DNA of 64,000 nucleotides from Plotosus lineatus (GCA_024760905.1 CM045729.1:5221663-5285662); one strand, 5' to 3'; positions 1 through 10,489 are shown, counted from the stretch's first letter. A program made the numbers and translations. Notes: generated by a model from the letters alone, not told the origin.

Positions 1-390
1 CTGCATCATGTCAGCCAGCTTTCTACCTTTTTCTGTCATAGTTCCAACATTCAGAGTCCCTACTCTCAGTCCTAGACTCATGCTTTTCCTCTTCTCTATC
101 TTGCTATGGACACGCCTTGGGCCGCTCCTTCTTCAACCTCTCCTTTGACCAACAGTAGTCCAATTTCCACCAGCACCCTATTGGTTAACAGCACTGATGG
201 CAGTCGTTGTTAACCCGGGCCTCAACCGAGCCGGTATGAAATTTGTTTTGATGGTTCACATTCTGTATTCTGGCAAAAGTTTTACGCCGGATGCCCTTCC
301 TGTCACAACTCTCTGCATTAATCGGGCTAGGGACCAATGTGAGGACGGATACCCTTTTGTGCCCCCTCTCACGGCTGCATTGAGAAGCAC
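1..390 (-). mobile_element. LINE-B (RTE-like) 5' end, truncated by window edge
   Basis: This is the 5' UTR and start of the endonuclease region of an RTE-like LINE, read right to left. It aligns by eye with the 5' end of the better copy at 15895-16275, sharing the segment that encodes the first endonuclease residues and the 5' block with the sense motif agggcatccggcgtaaaa. It ends near 390 with the same cacggc-type 5' terminus. The rest of the element lies outside the window, so its coding state is unknown. Confidence 0.8.
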
Positions 391-709
391 CACACTAAGG
401 TTTTTTTTTCTACACATTAAAGACTTTACATTTTTGTCCATTGTGTTCAAGTTGAAACAAAAATTCAGATACATGGCATTTTTAGCCTTTAAGCCTCCTT
501 TAACTTCTTTTCTTAAAGCCATGGCTTATCTGGGTTGAATGGAGTTGCATGCTTAAGGCAAACTTAAACAATTTCTTATGTAAATGCAGTCTAAGTAGCT
601 TCTCCACTGAACTTCAGCACTGTATAAGCTCTGTGAGCTACAGAAAATGAAGCAGTGGCATGAAACACCTGATTACATTTTATGTTGGCAATTGGCCTAT
701 TCTTCGTCT
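391..709. other. No recognisable gene or repeat
   Basis: AT-rich sequence with no homology I recognise to the other repeats in the window. The open stretches across it overlap the LINE-B end and carry no motif. Confidence 0.4.
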
Positions 710-1115
710 TTATCTTCATCTTCCTCCGCTTGCTCTAGGGTTGGGTCATGGGCAGTGAGGTCCTCAAATCAACCTCTTCAACCACTTCCTCCCGCTTTTC
801 TGCAATGACACAGCCATTCCCATACCATCCGTGAGACATAGTCCTCTTCCTAGATGGAATTGACAAAACATCACAATCGGGAGGTATTTGGAAAGTGTTA
901 TAATCAGCTGCTCAAATCACCTCAACTGGCTCCTGTCAACATGGCGAAGCAGCAGCTCTGTTCCGAGCTCCTCCCGGATGACTTTCTCTGAGGGAGAGCT
1001 CTGCCACCCTGTGAAGGAAGCTTGTTTTAAGCTGCTTGTATTCGAGATCTTGTTCTTTCTATCACTACCCAAAGCTCATGACAATAGGTTAGAGTAGGAA
1101 TGTAAATCTACTTGA
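710..1115 (-). mobile_element. LINE-A 3' fragment, decayed
   Basis: Minus-strand remnant of the LINE-A 3' coding end. It matches the intact 3' end at 57300-57910 in segments such as the block encoding the last RT residues (ELWVMTER) and the C-terminal RLGHL-type region. It carries many substitutions and indels, so it is an old copy. 1116-1519 to its right has no feature I recognise beyond a short AT-rich resemblance to the lectin downstream flank at 1360-1430. Confidence 0.6.
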
Positions 1116-1515
1116 TGGGGTGGTGGCCATGTCAAACAGACATGAAAGCAGTAGCCCTCCAGATCCTCAGCCCACACCATGGCCTACAGCTACCCCAATT
1201 CTGAGGTTCAGGTTGGCCGCACTTCTTTCTGTCCCAGTTGTGTTGTCTGAATACCGGTACTGAAAAAGCTTAGATTGTGCTATTTCTCAGGCCACTTCTA
1301 GGCCCGAGTTCACTGATTTGAAGTTCACAGAAAGGAGAACCAAACTATCCTGACCTTACTGAAAACCCCAAACCAAATATTTACTGATAAATAATATAAT
1401 ATTTTATTCTAAAAAATATTCCAGAGAAATGATTCATCCTGGGCTTGAAAGAGGGTATATCCTCCGACAGTCCAAAGACATGTACCATAAGATAGCTGGC
1501 TGTTCCAAATTTCCC

Positions 1516-1519
<4 letters not shown>

Positions 1520-1604
<85 letters not shown>
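1520..1604. repeat. (TG)n microsatellite
   Basis: About 42 uninterrupted TG units. 1605-1814 to its right is unique-looking AT-rich sequence with nothing recognisable. Confidence 0.98.
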
Positions 1605-1605
<1 letters not shown>

Positions 1606-1814
1606 CATTTTCTACACCTTTTTATCCTTTATTTGGGCTATAGGGTCATTCTTGGAAAAGGCAGGTTAAACTCTGTACAGTTTACTAGACCATTGCAGGG
1701 CCAACAGTAATCATATTATATTATCTATTAGTGGATACTTGTGTCAGAATCCATTGACTTCTGGTGATGTGACTTTGGTAAGAGATTTTGCAGAATGTGA
1801 ATTTGAATATGAAA

Positions 1815-3862
1815 TGGCTGGCCCGGGGGAGGGGCTCGAAGGTGAGCGCCTGGTTGTTGGGCTTCTGCTCATGGAGCCTGGCCGGGCCTAGCCCAAAAAG
1901 GAGACATGGGTCCGCCCTCCCATGGACCCACCACCCGTGGGAGGAGTTTTAGGGGTCGGGTGCAGTGTGAGTAGGGTGGCAGCCAAAGGCATGGGTTCTG
2001 TCGGACTGATCCTCAGCTACTTACTCTGGCCCTCGGAACATGGAATGTCACCTCTCTGGTGGGGAAGGAGCCTGATCTGGTGCACGAGGTGGAGAGATAC
2101 CAACTAGATATAGTCAGGCTTACCTCAACGCATAGCTTGGGCTCTGGAACCATCCATCTCGAGAGAGGATGGACCTTATTCTATTCTGGAGTTGCTCATG
2201 GGGAGAGGCGGCAAGCCTCCCTCGGGAGACTCACCTGTTGTCTTGGGAGACTTCAACGCCCATGTGTGATCTGAAAGGGTGTGATCGGTAGGTACGGCCT
2301 CTCCAGTCTGAACCCAAATGGTGTTTCGTTGTTGGACTTCTGTTCTCGTCACAGTTTGTCTATCACGAACACCATGTTCGAACATAAGTGTGCCCATAAG
2401 TGCACTTGGCATCAGGATACCCTAGGTCGCAATTCAATGATTGACTTTGTAGTCATGTCATCGGACTTGCGACCATATGTTCTGGACACTCGGGTGAAGA
2501 GAGGAGCCGAGCTGTCTACCGACCAACACAACAAATCCCACCAACATGACCTCCGTGGAAGAGGAAGACCCTGGGAGTACAGGTGGGGGTCCTCCCATCA
2601 CTGGAGTGGTGGTAACTGAGGTTGTCAAAAAACTCCTCGGTGGTCGAGCTCCGGGGTTGAACGAGATCCGCCCGGAATATCTCAGGGCTCTGGATGCTGT
2701 AGGACTGTCTTGGTTAACACGTCTCTGCAACATCACATGGTCATTGGGGGCTGTACCTCTGGATTGGCAAACTGGGGTGGTGGTCCCAATTTTTAAGAAG
2801 GGGGAGCGGAGGGTGTGTTCCAATTATTGGGGAATCACACTCCTCAGCCGACCTGGGAAAGTCTATGCAGGGGTACTAGAGAGGAGGATCCGATCAATAG
2901 TCGAACCTCGGATTCAGAAGGAACAATGTGGTTTTCGTCCTGGCCGTAGCACTCTTGACCAACTCTATACGCTCCACAGGATTCTGGAGGGGACATGGGA
3001 GTTTGCCCAATCTGTCGACATGTGCTTTGTGGATTTGGAGAAGGCTTTCGATCGTGTCCCTCGAACGATCTTGTGGGGCGTGCTCCAAGAGTATGGCATT
3101 CCGGACCCGTTGCTACGAGCTATTCAGTTGCTGTATCACTGGAGCCAGAGTTTGGTCCGTATTGGCAATAACAGGTCGAATTCGTTTCCAGTGGGAGTTG
3201 GAGTCCGCTAAGGCTGTCCTTTGTCACTGATTCTGTTCATAATTTTTATGGACAGAATTTCTCAGTGCAGTCGAGGCATTGAGGGGTTCTGGTTTGGTGG
3301 CCATTGGAGCCTGTATCGGTGCCTGTATCGGTCCGTTGTGGTGAAGAAGGAGCTGAGCTGCAAGGCGAAGCTCTCAATTTACCAGTTGCTCTACGTTCCA
3401 ACCCTCACCTATGGTCACGAGCTTTGGGTAGTGACCAAAAGAACATGATCACGGATACAAGCGGCTGAAATGAGCTTCCTTTGCCGGGTGGTGGGGTTCT
3501 CCCTTAGAGATAAGGTGAGAAGCTCTACCATCCATGGAGAGCTCGGTGTAGATCCGCTGCTCCTCTGTATTGAGAGGGGCCAGTTGAGGTGGCTCGGGCA
3601 TCTGGTCAGAATGCCTCCCGGAAGCCTCCCTGGTGTGGTGTTTCGGGCATGTCCAACTGGGAAGAGACCCCGGGGTCGACCCAGAACATGCTGGAGGGAC
3701 TATGTCTCTCGGCTTGTCTGGGACTGCCTCGGTGTGTCCCCCCCGGGAGAGTTGGAGGAAGTGGCTGGGGAGAGGGACATCTGGACCTCTTTGCTTAGGT
3801 TGCTGCCCCTGCGACCCAACCCCGGACTTAGCGGAAGATGATGATGATAATGATGATGAAAT
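1815..3862 (+). mobile_element. LINE-A, internally deleted copy with 5' UTR and 3' tail
   Basis: Plus-strand APE-type non-LTR retrotransposon. The 5' UTR begins near 1815. Endonuclease pieces follow at 2030-2520, then an RT domain at 2546-3211 containing FRPGRSTLDQLYTLHR and FVDLEKAFDRVPR, and the C-terminal region up to 3837. Compared with the copy at 20911-24311, three blocks are missing: near 2205 (part of the endonuclease), near 2535 (endonuclease to RT linker) and near 3305 (the FADD-containing palm region). The 3' tail is a (GAT)n-like run at 3838-3862. With the active-site palm segment missing and several frameshifts, it cannot encode a working enzyme. Confidence 0.85.
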
Positions 3863-4239
3863 CAGATATGAACTAGTGAACTTATGATTAAGAAAATTTG
3901 AATATATTGGCACATATTTATATATTATAAATTGGTACCTTGAATTACAAGTGTCCCTTATAATGAATTTTTCATGATCGGAGAACTTCGATCGCATCAA
4001 AAATCTGCCTAATCCAGTGAGCAAAATTTTGATTTACGAATTCTGCTGGGGAAATGGCTTTTCCTGGCCAATTAGTATCGTATTCTTCCACATGTATTCC
4101 TCTGTGCTCTGAGAACGTCTTGTGCAGTGCTTCTCAATTATTTTCTGTGACGCCCTCTAGAAATACATTTCACGCCCCTACAGCTCTCAGCCTGTGACTA
4201 TAAATATTGTTTATGGCACTTCATATCATTTGCTCGGTG
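3863..4239. other. Mostly unrecognised; hAT-like terminal repeat at about 4127
   Basis: AT-rich sequence. From 4127 a stretch beginning cagtgcttctcaatta resembles the terminal inverted repeat of a hAT-type element. I do not find a matching right end, so it is a fragment at best. Confidence 0.35.
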
Positions 4240-5513
4240 TTATGCTATGGCTCTCAGCCAGACCCAGAAATGCAGGAGACGATGTACAGTGCAACAGGAA
4301 AGATATTTATTCTCAAGGGCAATACTGGAGACAGGAGACACCACAGACACTGGAGGTGACAGAGACAAAAATAACAAAAAAAATCGGGTGTGTGATGCAA
4401 AACAATCTTTTGGCACAGGGGTGAACGTGCGGCTTGTCTTTATAGAGAGTAGATTTGTGGAGTGGAATCAGGTGTGCATTGTTGCAATCAGCGTGAGTAG
4501 GGCAGCCACATCTCTCAGCTGGAGCCTGCACTGCTGGGGAGAAAGCAGAGTTAGAGAACAGAGCCACCAAATTCAAAGTCTCCCAAAACACACAGACGAT
4601 AACAGTATCCAATCCCACCCCCAAAGGGGCGCCACCTGGCATCCGACCAGGCTTGTGTGGGAACCTGCTGTAGAACTCAGACAGCATGTCAGGGTCCAGA
4701 TCAGTGACTGAGAGATCCACAAATGTTTCTCAGGACCATACCACTCCCAATCCACCATATACTGAAAACCACGACCCCACCTGTAGAAGTTGAGTATGCG
4801 GTTGACCGTATAAGCCGGGTGTCCATCAACCACCCAAGGGGGGGGGGGGGGTCAGTAGGAGGATGAAGGGGGCTTTCCACCACAGATTTCACCAGGAAGA
4901 TATGGAAAACAGGATGTATCTTGAGAGCCATTGGGAGTTTCAGCTGGATGGCATGGGGTTTATGATGCGCTCGATGGTGTAAGGACCAATGTTCTTGAGA
5001 GCCATTTTCTTGGAATCAGTGTGAAGAGGAAGGTCTCTGGAGGAGCGCCAAGCCTGCTTTCGACCTTATAGACCGGTGCCGGCGTCCAGTGGTGATTGGC
5101 AATTCGCTGTTTCCGGGCTGATGACCTCTTCAGGGCAGGGTGAGCTTCCTTCCAGAACCACCATGCTCTGCAGTAGTGGGCCTAGATTGAGGGAACAGCC
5201 ACATTGATCTTTTGACTGAGGAACAGAGGGGGCTGGAAACCGTTCACCACCATGAAGGGGGACATAACAGTAGCAGGGCAGACAAGGGAGTTGTGAGAGT
5301 ATTTGACGCATGGTAAGTGTGTGGATCAGGAGGCTGGGAGACAAGAGTCAACACAACGAGGATTATAGGCTCTGATTAGTTCGTTCCGCTTGACCATCAG
5401 ATTGTGGGTAGTAGCCAGAGGTCAAGCTGCTGAAAATTCCTAGGGTGCCACAGAATGCTTTCCATACCCTGGATTCGTACTGGGGGCTTTGGTCAGAAAC
5501 ACTCGTGTGAGTA
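4240..5513 (-). pseudogene. Ty3/Gypsy LTR retrotransposon remnant (integrase with chromodomain, 3' LTR region)
   Basis: Minus-strand relic of a chromodomain-bearing Ty3/Gypsy element. Reading right to left, 5513-5363 carries an integrase-core piece with the [14 protein letters not shown] motif. 4931-4833 carries the integrase C-terminal [11 protein letters not shown] segment. 4833-4700 carries a chromodomain-like segment ([21 protein letters not shown]). About 4640-4240 is non-coding and has an AATAAA on the sense strand near 4300, as expected for a 3' LTR. Stops and frame changes separate the pieces, and the gag, protease and RT regions are absent. I infer a dead, 5'-truncated copy; the LTR boundary is not proven. 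Confidence 0.7.
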
Positions 5514-5990
5514 GATTTCAAATGTTTGGCTGTCCTGAGAAAATCTTCTCTTTCATTCCAAAAAACAAAAACAACAATAATCGGCATTGGCCATCCGTCC
5601 ATTTTTTTCAGCCTGTGTGCGTTTTGCATCATCAGCTTCTTTGTGAATTGTTCACCCAGCAAAAGTTTGGGTCCCGCAACACTTTAGTAGTGTCCTCGGG
5701 ATTTTTCTCATAGCCTTCTACACCGTACAATAACAAGTCCATCTTTTGGTCATGAACTTGACTAGAGAGTAATGCAAGCTTGAGATTCGCCATGTTACTT
5801 TTCAGCTATTTGATGTCATCGCGGCCCTTGTTTTGATTTTCTTTTATGTTGGAAACATCAATCTCGAGATCACTTACTTTTTCAGCCAGTTCCTAAACCA
5901 AGTGTTTAATATCTGCAAAATTGCTCATTACAGTGGCGTTCATGGCGGTGAGCATTTTAAACAGGTTTAGGCGCCATCTTGTCTGGAAGT
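5514..5990 (-). pseudogene. L1-type LINE ORF1 fragment
   Basis: Minus-strand reading gives a coiled-coil-like stretch (LEIDVSNIKENQNKG), then an RRM-like part (MDLLLYGVE) and a C-terminal part ([15 protein letters not shown]). This order is that of L1 ORF1 nucleic-acid chaperones. At least one in-frame stop (after DDIK) and one frameshift break it. It runs directly into the Gypsy integrase segment at about 5513, so one open stretch (5363-5662) is an accidental fusion of two elements. The family call rests on domain order and remembered L1 ORF1 patterns. Confidence 0.55.
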
Positions 5991-6242
5991 TTTTTCTCGT
6001 GCGGTAGTACCAAGCCCGACGTACTTTCACAACTAGGTCTTGCAGCTGAATGTGTCAAACATTATCGAATAGATTCTCATTCTCTTCCTCTAGACTTGTG
6101 TGTCATAGTATGACTCAAAAGTTCAAGTCTTCAATCACAAAAACTTCAAAACTGGGAGCCCACCCCGACACACGTCCCACTACGACGCGGCCATTACCGG
6201 AAGTCCCCTAGGGTGAGAGAGAACGATGGGTTTGGTACCTAA

Positions 6243-6320
6243 ACGTTGCTGGTTTGGATCCTGATTGAATTGAGTTGAAAATTGAATTGAATTGAATTGA
6301 ATTGAATTGAATTGAATTAA
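6243..6320. repeat. (GAATT)n pentanucleotide microsatellite
   Basis: About eight attga/gaatt units at 6270-6320 in a degenerate lead-in. A 20+ base T tract follows at 6403-6429. 5991-6242 shows no recognisable gene. Confidence 0.8.
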
Positions 6321-6429
6321 ATCCTGAAAAATGGGGTTGGGGTGAGATACGCCTTGCCTTTCTCCACCTTTATGTGAGGTTTATATGGGGGGTGAGCAGC
6401 ACCTTTTTTTTTTTTTTTTTTTTTTTTTT

Positions 6430-6708
6430 AACACCTGAGCCTAGTGGCTCATCAGGCTGGTGCTTATACCTGATTTCCTGTATCATGAAGCTACAAGATC
6501 AAATCTTCCTTGATGAGATGCTAGTCCATCACAAGTTACCTTCCCAGTATATTTTTACTAGCACACATTTGTACTGCTGGGTGAACAGAGGCACACTTGT
6601 GGTTAAGATCTTGCCAGGGGTCTTAGCACAGTGGAGATCTAACTGGGATTTAAACATATAAGCTCCTGATTACGAGCCAAGCAGCCTAACCACTATGCCA
6701 CCGGCCCC
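6430..6708 (-). mobile_element. SINE2 (tRNA-headed)
   Basis: Antisense copy of the SINE also at 18163-18445 and 41630-41886. Read on the minus strand it starts ggggccggtggcatagtgg (A-box-like region). The middle block carries the repeated ctgggtgaacagag and ccagtatattttta segments, and it ends in the actaggctcaggtg tail next to the T tract. No clear target duplication was found. Confidence 0.75.
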
Positions 6709-6714
6709 AAGCAC

Positions 6715-6815
6715 CTTATCTTCCTTCATGTAAATGGCTGTATCGCCCTTGAGCAAGTCACCTACCCTTTAACTGCTCTCCAGATGCCCAGTGTGTGTGT
6801 AGCAGCCCACTGCTT

Positions 6816-6894
<79 letters not shown>

Positions 6895-6975
6895 ATGTAT
6901 GTGTGCTCACTTTGCATTGGCTAAATACTGAGAAAATCATTTCCCTTGCGGGTTTAATACAGCATATCAAAATAA
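6715..6975 (+). mobile_element. SINE4 3' part with internal (GT)n
   Basis: Matches the SINE4-like block at 18485-18650: a cccttgagcaag-type stretch, a cactgct block, then a (GT)n run at 6819-6893 followed by gctcactttg and ttaata segments. The (GT)n has expanded at the spot where the relative at 18540 has only short GT runs. The tRNA-like head is missing. Confidence 0.6.
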
Positions 6976-7254
6976 AATAAATCAGGAAAATACAAGCGCC
7001 ACAAAGAAAGGCCTCGATACCGGGAATTGAGGCTGGGACCTCTGCCCCCACACCATCAAAGGATTGCAAAATATTTTCAGGAGCGCTTTGTGAAAAAAAA
7101 AGTCTTGAGCTGCCCCAGAAGGTACAGCCTGTTCTGATCAACTCTGATCTGAACCACTATGAGTTTCTCTGCTCTGATCGGATCTGCTCTGATAGAACCA
7201 TACATAGTAAAGTTTAACTTTGGAAAGAAACAAGAGTATCTGGATGGAGAACAT

Positions 7255-7285
7255 GCACACTTCTCACAGAAACACCCTTAATAAC

Positions 7286-7356
<71 letters not shown>

Positions 7357-7860
7357 TAATAAAAATAATAATAATAATATGCTTATTACACATAGTTTCA
7401 CAGTGACTAAATGTTAATCTCCTATATCTCAACACCTGAGTGAAAGAAGAAAAAGTCCTACACATCAGATTTCCCTTTCAAATCTGCAAACCCAAACAGA
7501 AACATCAAGTTTCTTCAGAAAGAACAGAGCCTTCAGTTTCCCACGATTTGTCTGTGTTCTTTCTAAAATGCAATAAATAAACTAAATAAGCCTTAAAAGT
7601 ATTTCTTTCATTATTTTTTTATTTGAGCATTAAATTGTATATTTCTGTAAGTTACTGAAACCCCAACACCAATCATTAACTTATAAATAATATTTTACCG
7701 TGAAATTATTCCAGAAACACCAAAAACCAAACACTTACTCATAAATAAAAAAACATTTTAACATGAAATTATTCAAGAAACGCTTGAAACCAAACAAGTT
7801 TGAAAAATAAATAATATTTTAATTGAAAATTATAAATAAAAGTAATTTCCTTTGAAATAA
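7255..7860. repeat. Lectin downstream-flank repeat, copy 1, with (AAT)n at 7280-7377
   Basis: Contains the block catcagatttccctttcaaa near 7460 and several AT-rich lines (aaaccccaacaccaatcatt and variants). These also follow the second lectin at 30590-31130 and recur without a lectin at 10620-12070, 34755-35510 and 40150-40980. 6976-7254 in front of it has no feature I recognise. Confidence 0.75.
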
Positions 7861-8067
7861 ATAGCATTTAGCATGGAATTAAGAGAAAAGCATCTAAAGA
7901 AACATCACCTGCTGTAATTTTCTCTGATTAGAAACAATTTTGCTGTTCTATTACAGCGTGAGTGATGATCCCGGGTAAACAGATTACATTATATCCAGGT
8001 ACGAAGGAAATGTCGGAGAAGATTGCTTGAGGAAGATATTCTTCTTATTCCAGTTGTAGAGAGTCAT
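7861..8067 (-). other. Putative 3' UTR exon of lectin 1
   Basis: On the minus strand a polypyrimidine tract and CAG (8070-8068) make a good 3' splice site, so an exon starts at 8067. It opens with ATG and has a 27-codon open stretch ending TAA. The block is about 98% identical to 31129-31334 behind the second lectin, with three differences noted in about 190 bases. A possible AATAAA on the minus strand lies near 7620; the transcript end is not known. Confidence 0.5.
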
Positions 8068-8239
8068 CTGTTGAGGAAAATAAAAATCTAGAGCTTTCGA
8101 CAGATACATGTTGATGTAGAAAGTGAGTGCGATGGAAACTTCTATTTGTACGTCTTCAGTGCGGATGTGAAAATTCTAGTGATTATCGTGAGATTATGAG
8201 ATGATCTGGTCGTGAATGTTGTGGATGTTTATTTCTTAC
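8068..8239 (-). other. Predicted intron just after the lectin 1 stop codon
   Basis: The stop TGA (8244-8242) is followed by AG|GTAAGA, a near-consensus donor with the intron starting at 8239. The matching acceptor is at 8068. Because the junction is only 2 bases past the stop, it should not trigger nonsense-mediated decay. The second lectin has the same arrangement (intron 31335-31523), which supports it. Confidence 0.55.
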
Positions 8240-8241
8240 CT

Positions 8242-8967
8242 TCAGTAATAACAGAGGAAATTAAGCTTTTCATTGCAGTCTCTGTTCTGCCAGACGGCCG
8301 TGTTGAAGTTGTACGCACCACAGCGATAGGGCAGGACTGGGCATGATGGCAGTGATACCAGGTTCCCCAGTGCCATCCTATTCCCCCAGAACCATCTTCC
8401 ATCCAGAAAGCGCAGGCCTGTCCACACACTGGCTGTTTGGGTTTGTTCAGTCTCTATTTTAAGCAGTCCTAGCAGTGTTGTAGAATCGACGAAGGTCAAG
8501 TCAGTGTAGAGACTCCTGCAATGTTTGAGAGATTCTTCCCAGGTTTTATTCTCCTTCACCAATGTGAACCTCGTAACACAGATCGGAGGATAATCTCCCG
8601 TGCAGCCACTATCATACCATCCGTTTTGATCCATAATAGTACAATTCTCTCCTGCACCTGCATCGTTAGGCTCACCCTTAATCCACTTTGTGAAATTTAT
8701 TTTGTCTCCATTTATCCACACCCAGTTTTTTCTATGTGGTTCAGTCCTTTTCAGCCCAATATAACTTGATTTTCCTCCTGAAACCTGCGCAGCTCTCTTG
8801 TGTTCTTCTTCAGAAGTGATGCTTGCCAAATTGCCGTAGTTCTTATTGCAATATTGCTGGCCTGTAGACATTGGCATTGGCTCTGAACTATAAAAGTATT
8901 CTTTTACAACACTCACAGCCGACCCATAAAGTACCAACAGGTAACAAATAACAAAGAGAGATTTCAT
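8242..8967 (-). CDS. Secreted dual C-type lectin domain protein, copy 1
   Basis: This 241-residue protein is intronless in its coding part. Residues 1-19 form a signal peptide (MKSLFVICYLLVLYGSAVS), so it should be secreted. CTLD1 spans about 24-130 with the four expected cysteines (C40, C109, C122, C130). It has EPN at 99-101 and W117-Y-D119 in place of WND, the calcium and mannose-type sugar site. CTLD2 spans about 131-240 (C150, C216, C231, C239, WTGL at 182) and has no EPN or QPD, so it probably does not bind sugar through calcium. Sequons lie at N91, N108 and N140. The start is set at 8967 because the upstream in-frame ATG at 9036 falls inside the likely promoter and the paralogue aligns from MKSLF. 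Role in pathogen recognition is inferred from the family. An extra C209 is arginine in copy 2. Confidence 0.88.
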   Translation of the reverse strand: MKSLFVICYLLVLYGSAVSVVKEYFYSSEPMPMSTGQQYCNKNYGNLASITSEEEHKRAAQVSGGKSSYIGLKRTEPHRKNWVWINGDKINFTKWIKGEPNDAGAGENCTIMDQNGWYDSGCTGDYPPICVTRFTLVKENKTWEESLKHCRSLYTDLTFVDSTTLLGLLKIETEQTQTASVWTGLRFLDGRWFWGNRMALGNLVSLPSCPVLPYRCGAYNFNTAVWQNRDCNEKLNFLCYY

Positions 8968-9033
8968 CTTTGCTGTGATACGTCGAACCTCTGGAAATTT
9001 TACTTGCCTGTCCGCTGACTTCAGCTTTAATTG

Positions 9034-9056
9034 CATTATTTAAAGCACATGCAAAA
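9034..9056 (-). promoter_or_regulatory. Candidate core promoter of lectin 1
   Basis: On the minus strand an octamer-like tttgcatgtg is followed by a TATA-like ctttaaataatg, 67 bases before the start codon. The same pair stands at 32331-32354, 80 bases before the start of lectin 2. Position and conservation suggest a core promoter; the transcription start is not visible. Confidence 0.45.
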
Positions 9057-9203
9057 AGATCACAGCGTCATCAACCAATCACCAAAACAAAAAATTGTGA
9101 CAGACTTGGACAGTGTCACATAATGTGCTATGTGGGAGGCGTGAAACTGAACACAAATAAGCTATTCAGAAAGGCAAGAATAGTGGAGTATTATTTTTAT
9201 TCA

Positions 9204-9205
<2 letters not shown>

Positions 9206-9244
<39 letters not shown>

Positions 9245-9250
9245 GTTTGT

Positions 9251-9295
<45 letters not shown>

Positions 9296-9318
9296 GTCAT
9301 CGTCATCATCATCATCAT

Positions 9319-9385
<67 letters not shown>

Positions 9386-9386
9386 T
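9206..9386. repeat. Poly(T) tract and (ATC)n microsatellite, 3' tail of LINE-A
   Basis: Poly(T) lies at 9206-9238. From 9252 to 9385 runs a nearly pure ATC repeat (GAT on the minus strand) with a few interruptions. It joins directly to the LINE-A 3' end at 9387, so it is an expanded LINE-A tail. The long poly-His, poly-Asp and poly-Met readings across it are not genes. Confidence 0.9.
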
Positions 9387-9655
9387 CCTCCTCCACTTAA
9401 TTCGGGGTCGAGTTGTGGGAACAGCAGCCTAAGAAATGATGTCCAGACATCCCTCTCCCCAGCCACTTCTTGAGCTGTTCCGGGGGAACACCAGGGATGT
9501 ATTCGGGAGGTTTTCTAACCAGATGCCCAAGTCACCTCAACTGGCTCCTCTGAATGGGGATGAGCAGAATTTCCATTCTGAGATCGTGCCGGACAGCTGA
9601 GGTTCTCACCATGTCTCTAAGGGAGAGTCCGGCCACCCGGCCAAGGAAGCTCATT
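9387..9655 (-). mobile_element. LINE-A 3' fragment, part of an inverted duplication
   Basis: Minus-strand LINE-A end encoding the C-terminal stretch with ERDVWTSFLRLL near the stop. It is 5' truncated at 9655, within the block for a protein segment like MSFLxRVAG. It shares private variants, such as a ccggca-gatct run, with the opposite-strand copy at 19110-19378, so the two are paralogous copies rather than independent insertions. Confidence 0.75.
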
Positions 9656-10174
9656 TCATTTTGTTTTTTTCATATAATTATTATTTAATTATTTTTTGGG
9701 CAGAAGAAAAAGCATAAAGGATGTATTTAATGTTTGCTTTGCTTGATATGAGTATGTGAGTAGTATAATTTATTCCTCAAGACAAAATGTCGAATTCAGA
9801 AAACCTTGATTGCGTTAATATGTGAATGGGGACACTCCACGACATAACATGGATACTCAGGTAAACACCTCATTCCGTACATGGCCGACATGATCTTTAT
9901 TATTTTTCATCAGTTGCTCACCTGGTTAAACTCTTTACCTTTATCTTTCAAACATTGTCGCTTTTCAATACTGCAAACTACCCTGTAATTAAAAATCTCT
10001 TACCCAAATTAACATTTTAAACAGAAATACAAAACATCTCTGAGTCGGCTCTCTCCAGATCCCTGCTGAAAATAGCCACTTCCAAATTCCAGGCTTAATT
10101 TTCTTACTTTCTCAAATTACTTATCACATGATACAGGGAAATATGATTTCTGCATTGAACCCATTTCAAATTAA

Positions 10175-10175
<1 letters not shown>

Positions 10176-10247
<72 letters not shown>
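10176..10247. repeat. (CA)n microsatellite
   Basis: About 36 CA units. It is absent at the matching site of arm 2 near 18560, where only short GT-like runs exist. Confidence 0.97.
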
Positions 10248-10252
<5 letters not shown>

Positions 10253-10439
10253 ACAGTAAACACATACACTTGGAGTAATGGGTGCCACATACTGCGGTGC
10301 CCGGAGAGTACTTTGGGCACCACAATCATGAAAGTGGAGGAAGGGAAGGTGCAGCTCCCTCCACCATCTCCACACTTTTTTTTTTTCTGCTGGTTTAGAA
10401 ATCTAACCAGCGACCTTTCAGTCCCAAACCTGCTTCTCT

Positions 10440-10489
10440 AGGATTAGGTTAGGATTAGGTTAGGATTAGGTTAGGATTAGGTTAGGATT
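10440..10489. repeat. 11-bp minisatellite in SINE4 head
   Basis: Four and a half copies of aggattaggtt. The matching place in arm 2 (near 18015) has only about two units. The unit resembles the A-box part of the SINE4 head (ctaatggttagag reversed), from which it probably grew. Confidence 0.85.

Noticed and set aside
6795..7141. Cys-Val and Thr-His repeat readings at 6.8, 10.2 and 12.1 kb
   Set aside because: They are readings of (GT)n/(CA)n microsatellites.
9036..9036. Upstream in-frame ATG as the start of lectin 1
   Set aside because: It lies in the conserved TATA-like block, would place 23 polar residues before the signal peptide, and is not conserved in the paralogue.
9166..9466. Long poly-Met, poly-Asp, poly-His and poly-Ser open stretches
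   Set aside because: They are six-frame readings of the (ATC)n tail of LINE-A, with no non-repetitive domain.
10440..10489. Interstitial telomere sequence
   Set aside because: The unit is 11 bp (aggattaggtt), not the vertebrate hexamer, and it sits in a SINE4 head.
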